Of a DNA stretch of 16,258 nt, positions 1 to 9,479 are shown piece after piece. Every line of letters begins with the position of its first letter. The stretch's first letter is position 1. The stretch comes from Pyropia haitanensis (lineage: Eukaryota; Rhodophyta; Bangiophyceae; Bangiales; Bangiaceae), in NCBI GenBank assembly GCA_008729055.1, contig SDUX01000194.1:1-16258 (forward strand), given 5' to 3'. The translations under genes were made by a program, and so were the position numbers. Under the pieces are notes generated by a model. The model had not been told where the DNA came from. It worked only from the letters and a program-made list of their open reading frames with translations, and made no database searches.

Positions 1-1
1 C

Positions 2-807
2 CACCACAAGAGCACCATCGCCGGGATCGATCTCGAGTTTTATCTTACCCCGGGGAAACCGACGACGCCATGTTCATCTGGCCTGCCGGAGCGAAAAGCA
101 GTCCTCTTCTCCGGGGACAAACTTCTAGCCATTCCTTCCCAATCTATACGAGATCCGCGGCACAGGCCTACCGCGATGTTTTTGAAATGGTCGGAAAAGG
201 CGTCGGACGCATGGGTCGGAGTTCCAGCCGGAACACTCGTGCCCGGACACACCATGCGATCAGCGGAACAGAAGCGGTCGACGTTCTCCGTTGAAAACAC
301 TACAGCGAAGGCGATCCGCAGCGTTTATGATCAGACGGTGGGCCGCGAATCCAATGCGTAAAAAGCCCTGACAACTCGGCCACGAGGTTGAATTGCCCGA
401 ACACCTCACGCGACAAAACTCCTACCTGCGCCAGTTTTCGGCACGTTGCCCCCGCCGTGCGGCGATTTATGTTGGGACTTGTTAGGATAGGTTTTGACGG
501 CAATCCGACAACATGGAATCGATTGGAGCCGAAGCTCCTCGCACAAGAAGATCGCGACCTCGCCGGTTGGCGTGGAAGACCTACCGAACAGAATGAACGC
601 GGCCCCTCGACCACAGAACGACTGAACCAGTGCGGCGCTGGAACTTTCGATCAAGTAAATGAGCTCGACGACGGCGAACCGGAAATCGCGCCCGCGAAGT
701 GAAGATCGCCGCCCTGCGAGGAACTTGCAGAAAAAGGAATACAAAACGCTCCGAATCGCAACTACTACCTCAGCTACGGCTAACGAGCTGAAGTCAGGAA
801 AACCTGA
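2..807 (+). CDS. Alkylsulfatase (metallo-beta-lactamase fold, SdsA1/YjcS-like), C-terminal part, frameshifted
   Basis: Enzymes of this family are zinc-dependent and cleave alkyl sulfate esters to sulfate and an alcohol; they have a metallo-beta-lactamase domain, a dimerisation domain and a lipid-binding tail. The gene is cut by the window start, and one frame is open from base 2 to 361. Visible pieces are EFYLTPGKP, AVLFSGDKLL (metal-binding Asp region), LVPGHTMRS (metal-binding His) and SVYDQTVG. In shifted frames follow LRQF, FDGNPTTWNRL (family consensus GWFDGNPTNL), EDRDLAG and finally NELKSGKP. Their order and spacing fit the end of the lactamase domain and the dimerisation domain. At least four frame changes are needed. 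The stop is probably the TGA at 805-807, reached only after a shift. The exact end is uncertain, but the family call is fairly sure. Confidence 0.8.
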
Positions 808-883
808 GCGGATTGTGGTTTTAGTTGGCGTGTTTCATCTGCTGAAACTTCACCGGCGGTTCTGAAAAAACAGATCGACTGGC

Positions 884-888
884 AGAGG
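884..888 (+). promoter_or_regulatory. Shine-Dalgarno-like site for the membrane protein
   Basis: AGAGG lies six bases before ATG 895. It is one of few convincing ribosome binding sites in the window and is the reason for choosing this start. Confidence 0.5.
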
Positions 889-894
889 TGCTGA

Positions 895-1895
895 ATGTTT
901 ATAATCCTCATTTTTTCCCACCACTGCCTGCCTTCGCCCAATCAATGTCCAGACACCCGTCTCCTGCTCCTTACTCCGTATCGGAAGCCTTCTCTGCTTC
1001 GCCGGCTGGGGCGTGGGTACCATTTTACTGGCAGGCGCCCTACGGGCAAAGCTGCTGTGGAAGACGGGACTTTCTCTCTCTCGGAAAGCTTGGCATTTGA
1101 GCTGGGACGACTTTGTCGCGTAGCGGAGCGAACGGAGGATTCATTCAGAAATGAGCGGCTGGATTGGCTGGCTTTTACCTTCTCTGCGCCGTTCTTTTCT
1201 CTCACCGCAAAAAAGCTTCGCGATGGCACAGCTCGCAGGGCTTGCTGGTTGGTTTGCGGAACTGCTGGTGATTTCCTGTCGTTTCTGCCAAGTACCTCGG
1301 ACCGCGCAGCAACAACTTCCGATGTTTCGTCGAGCACGGGCAGGCCAGATGCTGATGCCGGCTTCTCCTCGCGGGCTGCGCTCGCCAATAGGTATCCGCC
1401 ACCGCACCACGGAATTGTCGCCACGTTTTGCATTGCAATCGCGACTTTTGAACGGAGGCACGGGGCCTATGCTCTGGGTTTCCACTGGCCGGACCCCGGC
1501 GAATTTTCTCGGAAATGACGCGTGGTGATTCTCGGGATCGAGCAGGATGCCGCAAAGATTTTTCTGCTCGCTTTGACCGGGATTCTCGATTTTTGTGATC
1601 TGCGTAGGGATTTTCATTTCGCCAGAGGCGCCGCCGCCCCGTGTGTTCCTCTACGCAGCGATCTGGGCGCTGCTCACCGCACTTGGCGCGACCGTTTCCG
1701 GGGATTGTCGACGCGATTCTGAATTTCTGGGGCGCGGCATCAGTTTCGTTCAACGAAGCGATTCTCCGCGCACCACACTACGTGATTCCGCTTTTCCTGT
1801 TCTTCTCTGGAAAGAGAAAGCGACGCTCCCGTCGCCAAGTGTCCATTTCTGCAGAGCAGACAAATCTGTTCTACGCGAATCATGAAGCGCGTTGA
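895..1895 (+). CDS. Polytopic membrane protein of unknown family, heavily frameshifted
   Basis: I do not recognise the family. The plus strand holds several strongly hydrophobic stretches in changing frames: MFIILIFSHH at the start, LLCFAGWGVGTILLAGALRA around 1000-1045, AGFYLLCAVLFS around 1165-1200, GIVATFCIAIATF around 1410-1450, IFLLALTGIL around 1558-1590, VFLYAAIWALLTALGATVSG around 1644-1704 and HYVIPLFLFF around 1778-1808, followed by a basic tail GKRKRR. This suggests an integral membrane protein of about 330 residues with six or more helices. The start is ATG 895, chosen because AGAGG at 884-888 lies six bases upstream. The end is the TGA at 1893-1895 in the last frame. The antisense reading is basic and low in hydrophobic residues, as expected for a shadow. 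It could also be two adjacent membrane genes, because the middle (about 1120-1540) cannot be read with confidence. Confidence 0.45.
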
Positions 1896-1911
1896 CTGTC
1901 AGGGCCTTCCG

Positions 1912-1927
1912 CTCCACGGTAGTGGAG
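1912..1927. repeat. Short perfect hairpin CTCCAC-GGTA-GTGGAG
   Basis: A six-base perfect inverted repeat with a four-base loop lies between the stop of the membrane protein (1895) and the start of the PhoD-like gene (1941). No T-run follows, so it is not a canonical intrinsic terminator. It could be part of the PhoD-like leader or a weak terminator for the gene before. Confidence 0.4.
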
Positions 1928-1940
1928 TGATCCAATCTCT

Positions 1941-3873
1941 ATGAAACTTCAGAAAATCCTCTCATTATAGTGCAGCTTGCGATCGCAGCCGGAAGCGTCG
2001 ACCTCAGCGCCCAGGCAGAAAGCCAAGGGCAAGGAAGCGGAAAGGGGAGAAGGCCCCGGCCTTCTCGCCATTCCCGAGGTAGAGGGACAAGGACCGCATT
2101 TGTTTTCGCGCTCTACACGGTCCATTGACAAAACGGCTGAACTCACCGCTTCAACCTATCCGATTCCCGAAGGTCAGCCACGCAGATGGTCCGACTCGAA
2201 AGTCAAAAAGACGGGGGAATGGAGCGCAGGTCGCCAAAACAACCGTGATTGACGCGGGATGGGGACCGCACCGCTTCCGGCGTTGAAAACTGGCGCACGA
2301 CTCGAAAGAAACGCTTACTAGTAGCCCACGGGCACGTGAGTCTTTTTACCGAAGGAACATTCGGAAAGAATCGAACCGACAAAGAGGAATCATCGTCGCG
2401 GCTACACCGGAAACTCGATTCAGCCCGCCGAGACGGGTATTTCGCGGCAGAACTGCATCGACAACGTTAAAGGCGCATCGACGCGGACGTTCTCTTCTTT
2501 CAGTTGACCAGGTCTACGACATCACGCCACTACGCACCGCGTGGCTCTAAGTTCAGGGGCGCCGATTTCGGGGAGATTCATACCAAAGACCGTCCGACAG
2601 CACTCTGCATACCGATGACCACGGATGCCGGACAGCCCAATCTAGGGGGCGAGGCGGCCAAGCGTTTTCCACACTGAGGGAGCTTTCGGACGGAGGCTAC
2701 ATTACAAACCGGAGCGACTATGGTGCAGGAGGCCTCGAACGCGCTCAGCACGAGTCATCTTCCCGATCCGGTGATCCGGAAAAAAATCGGACAAGGCATA
2801 CGGCGTCTATTTTACCAACTGAACTGGGGCGGCATCGACTTTGCCCGGTTTCTCGGGACCGGATAGTTCCAAGACCGGTCCCGCCGGACGGCGGTACCGA
2901 AAACCAGGGCCTCGTCCCGATCACATTCGCAAACCGGGGAATTACGACCCGGCGAGCGTCGACATCGATGGTGCCGTCCTTCTTGGAGAGAGGCAGCTGA
3001 AATCCTCGACAGCTGGACAACAGGCACTGGTCGGACTCGAAATGCAAGGTCGCGCCTTTCCGCGACGATTTTTCTGTGAGCCGCTCACATTCACCGGCGC
3101 GCTGACGGTCGCCTTCACTGCTGCATGGATTCGAACGGCTGGCCGCAGTCCGGCCGGAACCGTTTTGCGCTTCCGCCTCTTGAGAGAAAAGGCTACGCAT
3201 TTCACTATGCGAGGAGACCAGCACCTCGCGACCATCTTTCCACCACGGGATCGATGAACATCGCCCGACCGCGATCTGGTTCGTTTTTGCCGTTCCTCAA
3301 TCGCCAACCTCTTACCTCCGCTGGCTGGGAAGCCGCTCGAACCCGTAAGCCAATCGCGAAGACGGCAGTCCGGAATACACCGGCGACCATTCTCGACGGT
3401 TTTGCCAACGAAGGGTCAACCAACTAGCGGCAGCCAACCCGGAAAAGAAAACCGGCCGCGCAATCTCGAACCCCGTCTGCCGGATGGGCGTCGTCCGTCT
3501 CAACCAAAGGACACACGCGAAATCACGAATGGAGTGCTGGCCGCGCAATGTCGATGTCCACGACGATTCGGCGGAAGCAGTATCCGGGGATGGCCGAGGA
3601 GAAGATCTCGCAGTTTGATAAACTACAATCCCCCGTCCTGGGGCAAGCTCGGCGAGCTGGACATTTGACTGTTGGAGGACCGTCGTTCAGCTTCATTGAT
3701 GCGGCAAGACAAAAGAAATTCTCTACACCGTCCGCGCAACGGAAAAGACCTTCACCCCCGGAGCACCCAAAGGGAAAGGCTTTTCATCGTGAAAGTCGGC
3801 AAGGCATGCACCCGACACCACGTTTTCCCGCAAAAAGCGGAAGTCGCGAAGCGAACCGCAATCAGCGAGCTGA
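1941..3873 (+). CDS. PhoD-like metallophosphatase (alkaline phosphatase D family), exported, frameshifted
   Basis: PhoD-type enzymes hydrolyse phosphate mono- and diesters outside the cytoplasmic membrane. The start ATG 1941 opens a signal peptide, MKLQKILS then IVQLAIAAGSVDLSAQA after a missing base. Family pieces follow in order, in changing frames: LLAIPEVEG, AHGHVSLFT, RIDADVLFF, CIP then a scrambled Asp-Asp-His-Asp block near 2610-2630 (metal ligands), GGEAAKRF, HLPDPVI, NWGGIDFA, PRPDHIRKPGNYDP, VDIDGAVLLGERQL, MDSNGWPQSGRN, FHYARRPAPRDH (a scrambled AGDQHLATIFHHG), YNPPSWGKLGELD and FIVKVGK. These fit the exported PhoD-like proteins common in planctomycetes and verrucomicrobia. The length of about 640 residues is normal. 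More than ten frame changes are needed. The likely stop is TGA 3871-3873, facing the convergent arylsulfatase. Confidence 0.85.
3862..3873. other. Convergent stop codons inside the palindrome TCAGC-GA-GCTGA
   Basis: The TGA ending the plus-strand PhoD-like gene (3871-3873) and the TGA ending the minus-strand arylsulfatase (complement of TCA at 3862-3864) are the two ends of one perfect 12-base inverted repeat. The two genes would therefore overlap by 12 bases tail to tail. The frames around it are damaged, so either stop may be wrong. Confidence 0.35.
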
Positions 3874-5412
3874 AAATAGCTTCCCGGGCTTCACTTCGGC
3901 AAAGTCCGTCGCAGGTATTCCCAGATTTCTTTCGTGGGTGCCATGCCTACGGTTCTTGTCGACCAACTCCGTCATAATTCTCACCCGGCGCGGATCGGCT
4001 CGTGAGCATTGCCGGCACGCTCCACGAGTTTCCGTGAGAACGCCGGGATTCGCAGACGCGACGGTTTGTTTTTTTTGCCTCCCTGGTCGTTCGATAGACT
4101 CGCTAGAAGCTCCCAGTCTTTGCCTTTGCCCGGTACGCTTTCCACTTTCCTTCCGCGCACCGCGGCTTCTGCCCCGAGTATTCCGTAGTAGCGAATCGTG
4201 ATCTTTTTGTGAGGAGCTTTTCCGATTGAGGGTGGGGAAAAAAGGAAATTCCGTCTGTCGCGGAGACTCCCCGCTCCCGAAATTTCCTGCTGGAGAGTTG
4301 GCACATGTCAGACGGTAATACAGCAAGTGATCATCACGGGATTCCTGCGTTTCACCTTCCGGGCCACGCGAACCAGAAAAGTGAACTTTGAGCCCGCCCT
4401 CGTAGAGAGAACCTTTTCCCGTCTCCGGAAAGCGCTCCCCGCGTTTTCCGGATTCAGATTCGGAGCAAAAGAAAAACCGTGAGGGGCGCTCTGCCGTTTT
4501 TGAAAATAGTCCTGCCCTCCGTCTGTCCCCCACTGAGAAAGAAGATGGTTGTCGTCGATTGTTTAACTCATTTCAGCAATGCGGAGAATCTCTCCGACCT
4601 GACGATCCATATGTGCATAACCGCCGCGTTTAGACCTTTGCGTCATTTTCCGTTTGCTGGCCTTCCGTCCACGGCTTCTCCGTGCAACAGCTGCCACGAC
4701 GTGATCATCGTCATCAATCCCCCATTAGAAACCGCTCTGTGGCCCGCGTCCAGGGAAGTAGCAGAAAAACTCGGTTCGTCTTTCGTGCTTTCCGAATGAA
4801 TGAGAGCGACTCGGCGGAAGATCTCGTCCTGGGCATGGGGTTCCCCCTCGTAAAAGCTCACGTCATCATCTCCCCGGGAAGCCGGTATTTTTCCTCACTC
4901 TTCCGGATCAAGGTAACGCGGGTAAAACGTGTGGGCAGTGGCAACCTGGTCGTCAGTATCCGAAAAAGGTGTCTATCCACTGTTTCTCCGGAGCTCCGAA
5001 GGTCGTGCCCCTCCCTCGATCCCCCATTTTTCCAAATCCACCTGTCGCGTATTCCGGCTCGTCTTTACATGCTCGCCAGCGGTCGCGTTTCGTTCGGCAC
5101 GGGAATTGCGAGCATACCATTTTCGCCCTCGCCATCGAAGTGGTGCTCCCGAGTTGCACCCGGTCAGAAGGCAACCGCCGCGTCGGCCCGCCAACGGATT
5201 GCTCCGTCGTAGGCATGGCGTGAAACGCATTCCCTCCGAAGCGAAGCGATCGATATTCGGATCAGTGATCCAGCCTTTCCCGGTGCCCCATGTGCCCGGA
5301 TTCGAAAATACCCCATTCATCGCTAGCATTCAGGTAGATAATATTGGGCTTTGCCTCTGATCCGGAACAGAACAGCCAAAACAAAGCCAGAGCAGCGAAA
5401 AGTCGCTTTCAT
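3862..5412 (-). CDS. Arylsulfatase (type I sulfatase, alkaline phosphatase superfamily), exported, frameshifted
   Basis: It hydrolyses sulfate esters using a formylglycine made from an active-site Cys or Ser. The start ATG (5412-5410) gives a signal peptide beginning MKATFRCSGFVLAVLF. Then follow KPNIIYLNASDEWG (metal-binding Asp region), TDPNIDRFASEGMRFT, GGCLLTGCNSG just after the active-site loop, EYATGGFGK, GRGTTFGAPEKQWIDTFFGY, DEIFRRVALIHSE, GKGSLYEGGLKV, DHLLYYR, KWKAYRAKAK and AGNAHEPIRAG. The active-site loop near 5170-5190 reads GGPTR in one frame; a Cys in a C-x-P-T-R motif appears only if one G is removed, so the key residue cannot be verified here. The length of about 515 residues is normal. 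It is divergent from the YdcF gene and convergent with the PhoD-like gene. The substrate is unknown. Confidence 0.86.
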
Positions 5413-5462
5413 AGGTACTTCAGAGGTTTACTGTAGCGGGAAATATTCTAAAACCGCAACAA
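5413..5462. promoter_or_regulatory. Short divergent intergenic region
   Basis: About 50 bases separate the start of the minus-strand arylsulfatase from that of the plus-strand YdcF gene, so promoters for both must overlap here or lie inside the genes. It is locally AT-rich (AAATATTCTAAAA at about 5442-5454). I see no pair of -35 and -10 boxes with good spacing. Confidence 0.3.
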
Positions 5463-6103
5463 ATGCTTTCTCCCGAAGTCACCTGACGTTCGCCCAAACC
5501 CTTGGGATTTCACAAGACTCGAACAGGTCCCGGAAAAGGCCGATCTCATTCTCGGACTCGGCAGCTATGACCTGCGTGCGCAAACCGGTGCGCCGACACT
5601 GCTTACTCGAAAATCGCGGCACGCTCATCGTCTTCAGCGGAGGCAGGCGAAATTTTTCACGAGAGGAAAGTGGCCAAAATCAGAAGCAGAATCGTTCTGC
5701 CGATTCGCGCCGATCGAGTGCGGTGCATCCCGGAATGACATTCTCACCGAACCAAACGCTACCAACACCGGAGACAATGTCCGCTTCACCCGGGAGCTTC
5801 TCGACAAATCCGGGAATCAAAGTTGGAATCCGTCTATTCTCGTTCCAAACCCGAACATGAAACGGAGAGGGGCTTGCGACGATGCAACAGTGGTGGCCGG
5901 AGTTCCGCGTCACCTGTCGACTCCCCCAACACCCACTTTCTTCCACAGCCCCGCAGAGATCACACACCGGAGACACTTCGTCCACGGAATATCGTGGGCG
6001 ACTTGCCAGCTGCATCATCGAGTATCGAAGCAGGGCTATCAGGACTGAGCAGAAAATCCCGGAGGATGTTATCCGCTGCTACCACAAGCTTATCGCCAAT
6101 TAG
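5463..6103 (+). CDS. YdcF family protein (DUF218), frameshifted
   Basis: DUF218 proteins (YdcF, SanA-like) have a Rossmann-like fold; their biochemical role is poorly defined, with links to the cell envelope and nucleotide binding. Visible pieces in order are KADLILGLGSYDLR (5536-5577, conserved beta-strand and Gly/Asp loop), LIVFSGG (about 5630-5650), the uninterrupted stretch NDILTEPNATNTGDNVRF and onward at 5734-5814 containing the family motif around TNTGDN, PNMKRRG, TMQQWWPEFRVTC, and the C-terminal EQKIPEDVI ... YHKLIAN. The length of about 210 residues is normal. ATG 5463 is the best start candidate, but the first 25 codons are frame-broken. The stop is TAG 6101-6103. It ends tail to tail with the ceramidase-like gene, about 20 bases away. 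Confidence 0.85.
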
Positions 6104-6122
6104 GCTACTACGGGAGCACATG

Positions 6123-7506
6123 TTAGGGAACTTGATCCGAGTTTCACTCTCCACAAGTCCCCGAGCAAACCGAAGCGTTTCAGACACGATCATTGCCCCG
6201 CCTGCGCGCCGACCACACAGGTCTTTTCGCATAGCTCCGTAGCCCCCCTGCTTTTACGGCGCGTTCCGTTGGCAAATACGAAGCACTTCCTGCTAACTGA
6301 ACCACAAAAGTCTGCGTCGCCGGACTTCTTCCCTTGATCGAATCCCGTAGTCGAGATACAGCTCAAAGGGATTGGTGACCATGGCAATCTCCCGATCCGA
6401 AGGGCATGAATTTCAATCGGAAAAAGGGATCCGTCCGGCCCGGGAAACCCACCGGGAAGATCCCGGAGAGGCGAGGGCGTGCTTCAGCTGCGGCGCAAAA
6501 TCGACTTCACTTTTCACCACCGTCCACGTATCGGTGATCGCAGCGACGATACGCCGGGCCATCTCCATTCTGCGCTGCACGCGGAAATCCGTCTCCCTTT
6601 CGCACGCAACGCCTGCATACGCGCCTCCCCCTTTTTCTCGACCATGACGATATTGGCAATATCACCCGCCGCGCTGATCTGAGTAGAACCGCGATATCCG
6701 CCCCCAGCTTTTCCCTTACCTGCTCGCGGACTTCGTGCCAGTAATCGGCGCTGAGTTTATCGCCCCGCTGCACCTGCGCGGGGCAGGTCACATTCACCAC
6801 CACTCCCATGAGATTTCTATCCTGATCGGTGGTGTAAAGCAGATGCACCGAGTGGTCTTCAAAGCCTTCCAGGTGAATGAAATCAGGATGATGGGTTGTC
6901 CCTTTCTGAAAACTCCCTACCATGCGAGAGCGCCCATCCGAGAAAGTCGTCAGACGGTTGTGGCCGACGACCGCATGCCCCAGCCCGAAACTGATTCCAC
7001 CGGGAGAACGCTTCCTCCAGGCAGCGACGACGGCATCCGCAATTTCTTCGACGCGAACTGATTGTATTCCGGGGCGGACTGAACGGATGGACCGACATGC
7101 GTGTGCGTTGCCATCAGTATGATCTGACTGCCCGACAACTCCGGCACCGCAGCAGAAACGAGCGCGCGAACATCGTCCCGCATATTTGCCTCATATCGGT
7201 TCCCGTCTGTAATGTGTTGCAGGTCACAGCTGACCAGAATGGCGCGCGTTTCCTCATTTCCTCCGATGAATCGCCGCCACCTGACTCCAACGCAAGAACC
7301 GTAGCCGTAATCGGATCGAGAACTCCTTCAGATTGAATGCCACCTCGCATTCTCACCGGTCCATCAGGTGTGATATCCACATGTGACCAACCGACCCGGA
7401 GCGAACGCTCTTTTTGTCCGGCAACCGATGCGGGAAGAAAACACAGGACAAACAGGCAGAGAGCTCCGATGGAAATCTTCATTGGATTGAAGTTGATTCT
7501 ATTCAT
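6123..7506 (-). CDS. Neutral/alkaline non-lysosomal ceramidase-like hydrolase, exported, frameshifted
   Basis: True neutral ceramidases are zinc amidases that cleave ceramide to sphingosine and a fatty acid; many bacterial relatives are shorter and of unknown substrate. Reading on the minus strand: a signal peptide ISIGALCLFVLCFLPASVAG, then RVGWSHVDITPDGPVRMRGG, DPITATVLALESG, SCDLQH pieces near 7230, the zinc-ligand block ATHTHVGPS (THTHVGP at 7088-7108), AVGHNRLT pieces near 6960, FEDHSVHLLYTTDQDRN, NVTCPAQV, ADYWHEVREQVREKLG, NPFELYLDYGI pieces near 6370, and the C-terminal SETLRFARGLVE. It has about 460 residues, far shorter than the roughly 700 of classical ceramidases. At least five frame changes are needed. 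ATG 7506 is preferred over ATG 7482 because GAAGGTG precedes it. The stop is probably TAA 6125-6123, after a shift. It follows the sulfatase directly and is probably co-transcribed with it. Confidence 0.85.
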
Positions 7507-8972
7507 ACACACCTTCGCGCCATCCGCGGTCAGAATTCCGGAAAGTTTGGCTGCCTCCTCCGCGAAAGCAGCCTGATCCACCAGGTTCTCGCGCTCCACT
7601 TCATCGAGACGGTAGTCAAAGAGAGCCCGGTAGAGAAGATCGTCTGTTTTCCCGTCACGCCATTCTGTATAACGAAAATTTTCCGTCCGCACGCTGTAGC
7701 CCGTCGCCTCCCCCGGTAGTATTGACTGAAGGCTGTTTTCCGTAGTTTCGCCTCAGGATCTTCGAAAAGGTTTGCAAAACTGGTTCCTTGTAGATGCCCC
7801 GGCAAAGGCAGCTCCGCTAATTCGCACAAGGTGGGATAGAGGCTCACCAGCTCGACGAGCGAATCCGTCCGGCTCCCCTTACTCTTCGAACCGGGAACCC
7901 GAATGAGAAGAGGAACCCGGGTCGAAAGTTCGAAATTTGTCGCCTTTCCCCACATCCCGTGATCCCCCAGTTGGAAACCGTGATCGGCGGTGATCACGAC
8001 GATCGTATCATTCGCAAGGCCGCGCGTTTTCAATCCTTGGAGAAGGCGGCCGATCTGCGCATCGATATAGGAAACGCAGGCATAGTAGCCGTGAACCAGA
8101 GCGCGCTCCGTTGACGGTTCGAGGGGAAGACTTTCCGGAAGATTGCGGTATTGCAGAAGCAATTCCCTGGAACGATTGCTGACGAGGGGGGAACTGCCCG
8201 GCGGAGGGGCGAGCGATTTTGCGTGGGGCAGCTTCTCCGGGTCATACAGATCCCAGTATCGCTTCGGAGCGACGAATGGAAGATGAGGTCGCAGAAATCC
8301 GGCCGCGAGAAAGAACGGCTGATCGCTTTTTTCATCCAGCGCATCGAGGACCAGTTCAGCAATCTGTCCGTCGCCCAGATCATCATCCTCTACGTCCAGA
8401 TTTTCCCAGGCCATGCCGCGGTGAATTTTCTTCGGGATTTGTCGGAACGGATCAGGCTTACCCGCCTCCGCCGCGTCTTTCCTGATTTTCTCCACAAGAG
8501 CGCGCCCCGCCCGCGTCCGGTACTCGTAGGCCGCATTCTCCGGCATCCGGTGAGGTTTGCTCCAACAGCGATCATCCTCTTCCCCGTTGTGAGCGATTTT
8601 GCCGAAGCCGATTGTCCGGTAGCCGTTCTTTTTGAAGTGCAACGGCAACGGATCAATATCCTGCATACCCTTTCGCACATCGCGGTTCGTTCCGATTTCC
8701 CGATCTGTCGGACGAAAACCGCTCAGCAGACTCATTCTCGAAGCGCGACATGTGGCGATCTGGCAGTAGGCCCGCTCGAAAAGGAGGGCCTCATTCGCGA
8801 ATGAATCCAGGTTCGGCGTAGTGACGCCCTCTACCCCGTAGCACCCCATCTCCGGTCGCAAATCATCCACAATGATGAACAGCACATTCGGCCTCGCAAA
8901 GCAACTCGCCACGGAGAGCAAACAAAGGGCAAAGCCGAGCGCTACCGATAGAGATCTGCGGGATAAAAACAT
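7505..8972 (-). CDS. Sulfatase, iduronate-2-sulfatase type, exported; one clear frameshift
   Basis: The start is ATG 8972-8970, 12 codons inside the longest open frame, because AAGAGG (8982-8977) precedes it and a signal peptide starts here (MFLSRRSLSVALGFALCLLS, then VASCFA). Motifs: VLFIIVDDLRPEMG (metal Asp pair), TPNLDSFANEA, the active site CRASR at 8750-8736 (C-x-A-S-R, not the usual C-x-P-S-R), GYRTIGFGKIAHNG, FFLAAGFLRPHLPFVAPKRY, YIDAQIGRLLQGL, TADHGFQLGDHGMWGK (metal Asp-His), RVPLLIRVPG and YPTLCELAEL. The order matches iduronate-2-sulfatase-like bacterial enzymes of about 480 residues. At the run of five C at 7710-7714 the frame shifts; the true C-terminus (GYSVRTENFRYTEW ... FAEEAAKL) is in the next frame. 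No in-frame stop is seen before the ceramidase start; TGA 7505-7503 would overlap it as ATGA. The substrate is presumably a sulfated polysaccharide, which is inference. Confidence 0.93.
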
Positions 8973-8976
8973 AATA

Positions 8977-8982
8977 CCTCTT
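8977..8982 (-). promoter_or_regulatory. Shine-Dalgarno site of the iduronate-2-sulfatase-type gene
   Basis: AAGAGG on the minus strand lies four bases before ATG 8972-8970. This supports that start over the upstream in-frame ATG at 9008, whose extra residues would sit before the signal peptide. Confidence 0.5.
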
Positions 8983-9079
8983 CGACAGGCATTCTTTACC
9001 CGCTGCACCGGCAGACAAGAAAAATTCCCGCACTATCTGCGCCTGAAAAAGAAGAGGCGAATGCGGAGGTTCCCCTCTA

Positions 9080-9479
9080 TCACGGTCGACCCGCCGAATA
9101 CCAGTCTTTAACTTCCGGCTTGAGCCAGAAAATCAGAAGCGGAACGGAGAAGAAAATCGTGGCAGCCGCTCAGCCCGATACAGATCATGACCAGATGAAA
9201 AATCCAGGCACCTTTTGAGCGCGGCAGAAAGAACCCGACGATGCAGGGGATCGACATCACGATACCGGAACCCAGGTAAATTCCACCCATCAGTTCCGGC
9301 GGCATACCGTCAAGGTCGTCGGAAGAAACGGGAGCAACAAAGAAGAAGACGCCAAAGGCGACGACAAGCAGAAACAGGAAGGTCAAAAACCCGAGATACG
9401 CTTTATACCACCCCACCACGGGCGGTTTGGCAACAGGTTGGGAAGGTGGGTTCGCCGGTTCGAGGACTGAGTGGGACAT
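9080..9479 (-). CDS. Small membrane protein with three predicted helices; one frameshift near the end
   Basis: I do not recognise the family. The protein has a Pro-rich cytoplasmic-looking N-terminus (SVLEPANPPSQPVAKPPV), then hydrophobic segments AYLGFLTFLFLLVVAFGVFF, GGIYLGSGIVMSIPCIVGFF and WIFHLVMICIGLSG. In the first frame it stops at 9108. One base earlier, at about 9158, a shift gives a better ending: IFFSVPLLIFWLKPEVKDWY, with the stop TGA at 9082-9080. The longer form has about 133 residues and completes the third helix, so I prefer it. It lies upstream of the sulfatase on the same strand, with about 110 bases between the stop and the sulfatase start. It is divergent from the beta-propeller gene. 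Confidence 0.72.

Noticed and set aside
942..1753. Long minus-strand open frames (163 and 183 codons)
   Set aside because: They are rich in Arg and Ser with no motifs, and lie opposite the hydrophobic plus-strand pieces; shadow frames.
1..7500. Region of true pseudogenes or a decayed island
   Set aside because: Conserved residues persist on both sides of each shift and the damage tracks position in the window, which fits sequencing error better.
8151..8804. 217-codon plus-strand open frame
   Set aside because: Antisense to the sulfatase, which carries all its catalytic motifs in the minus frame.
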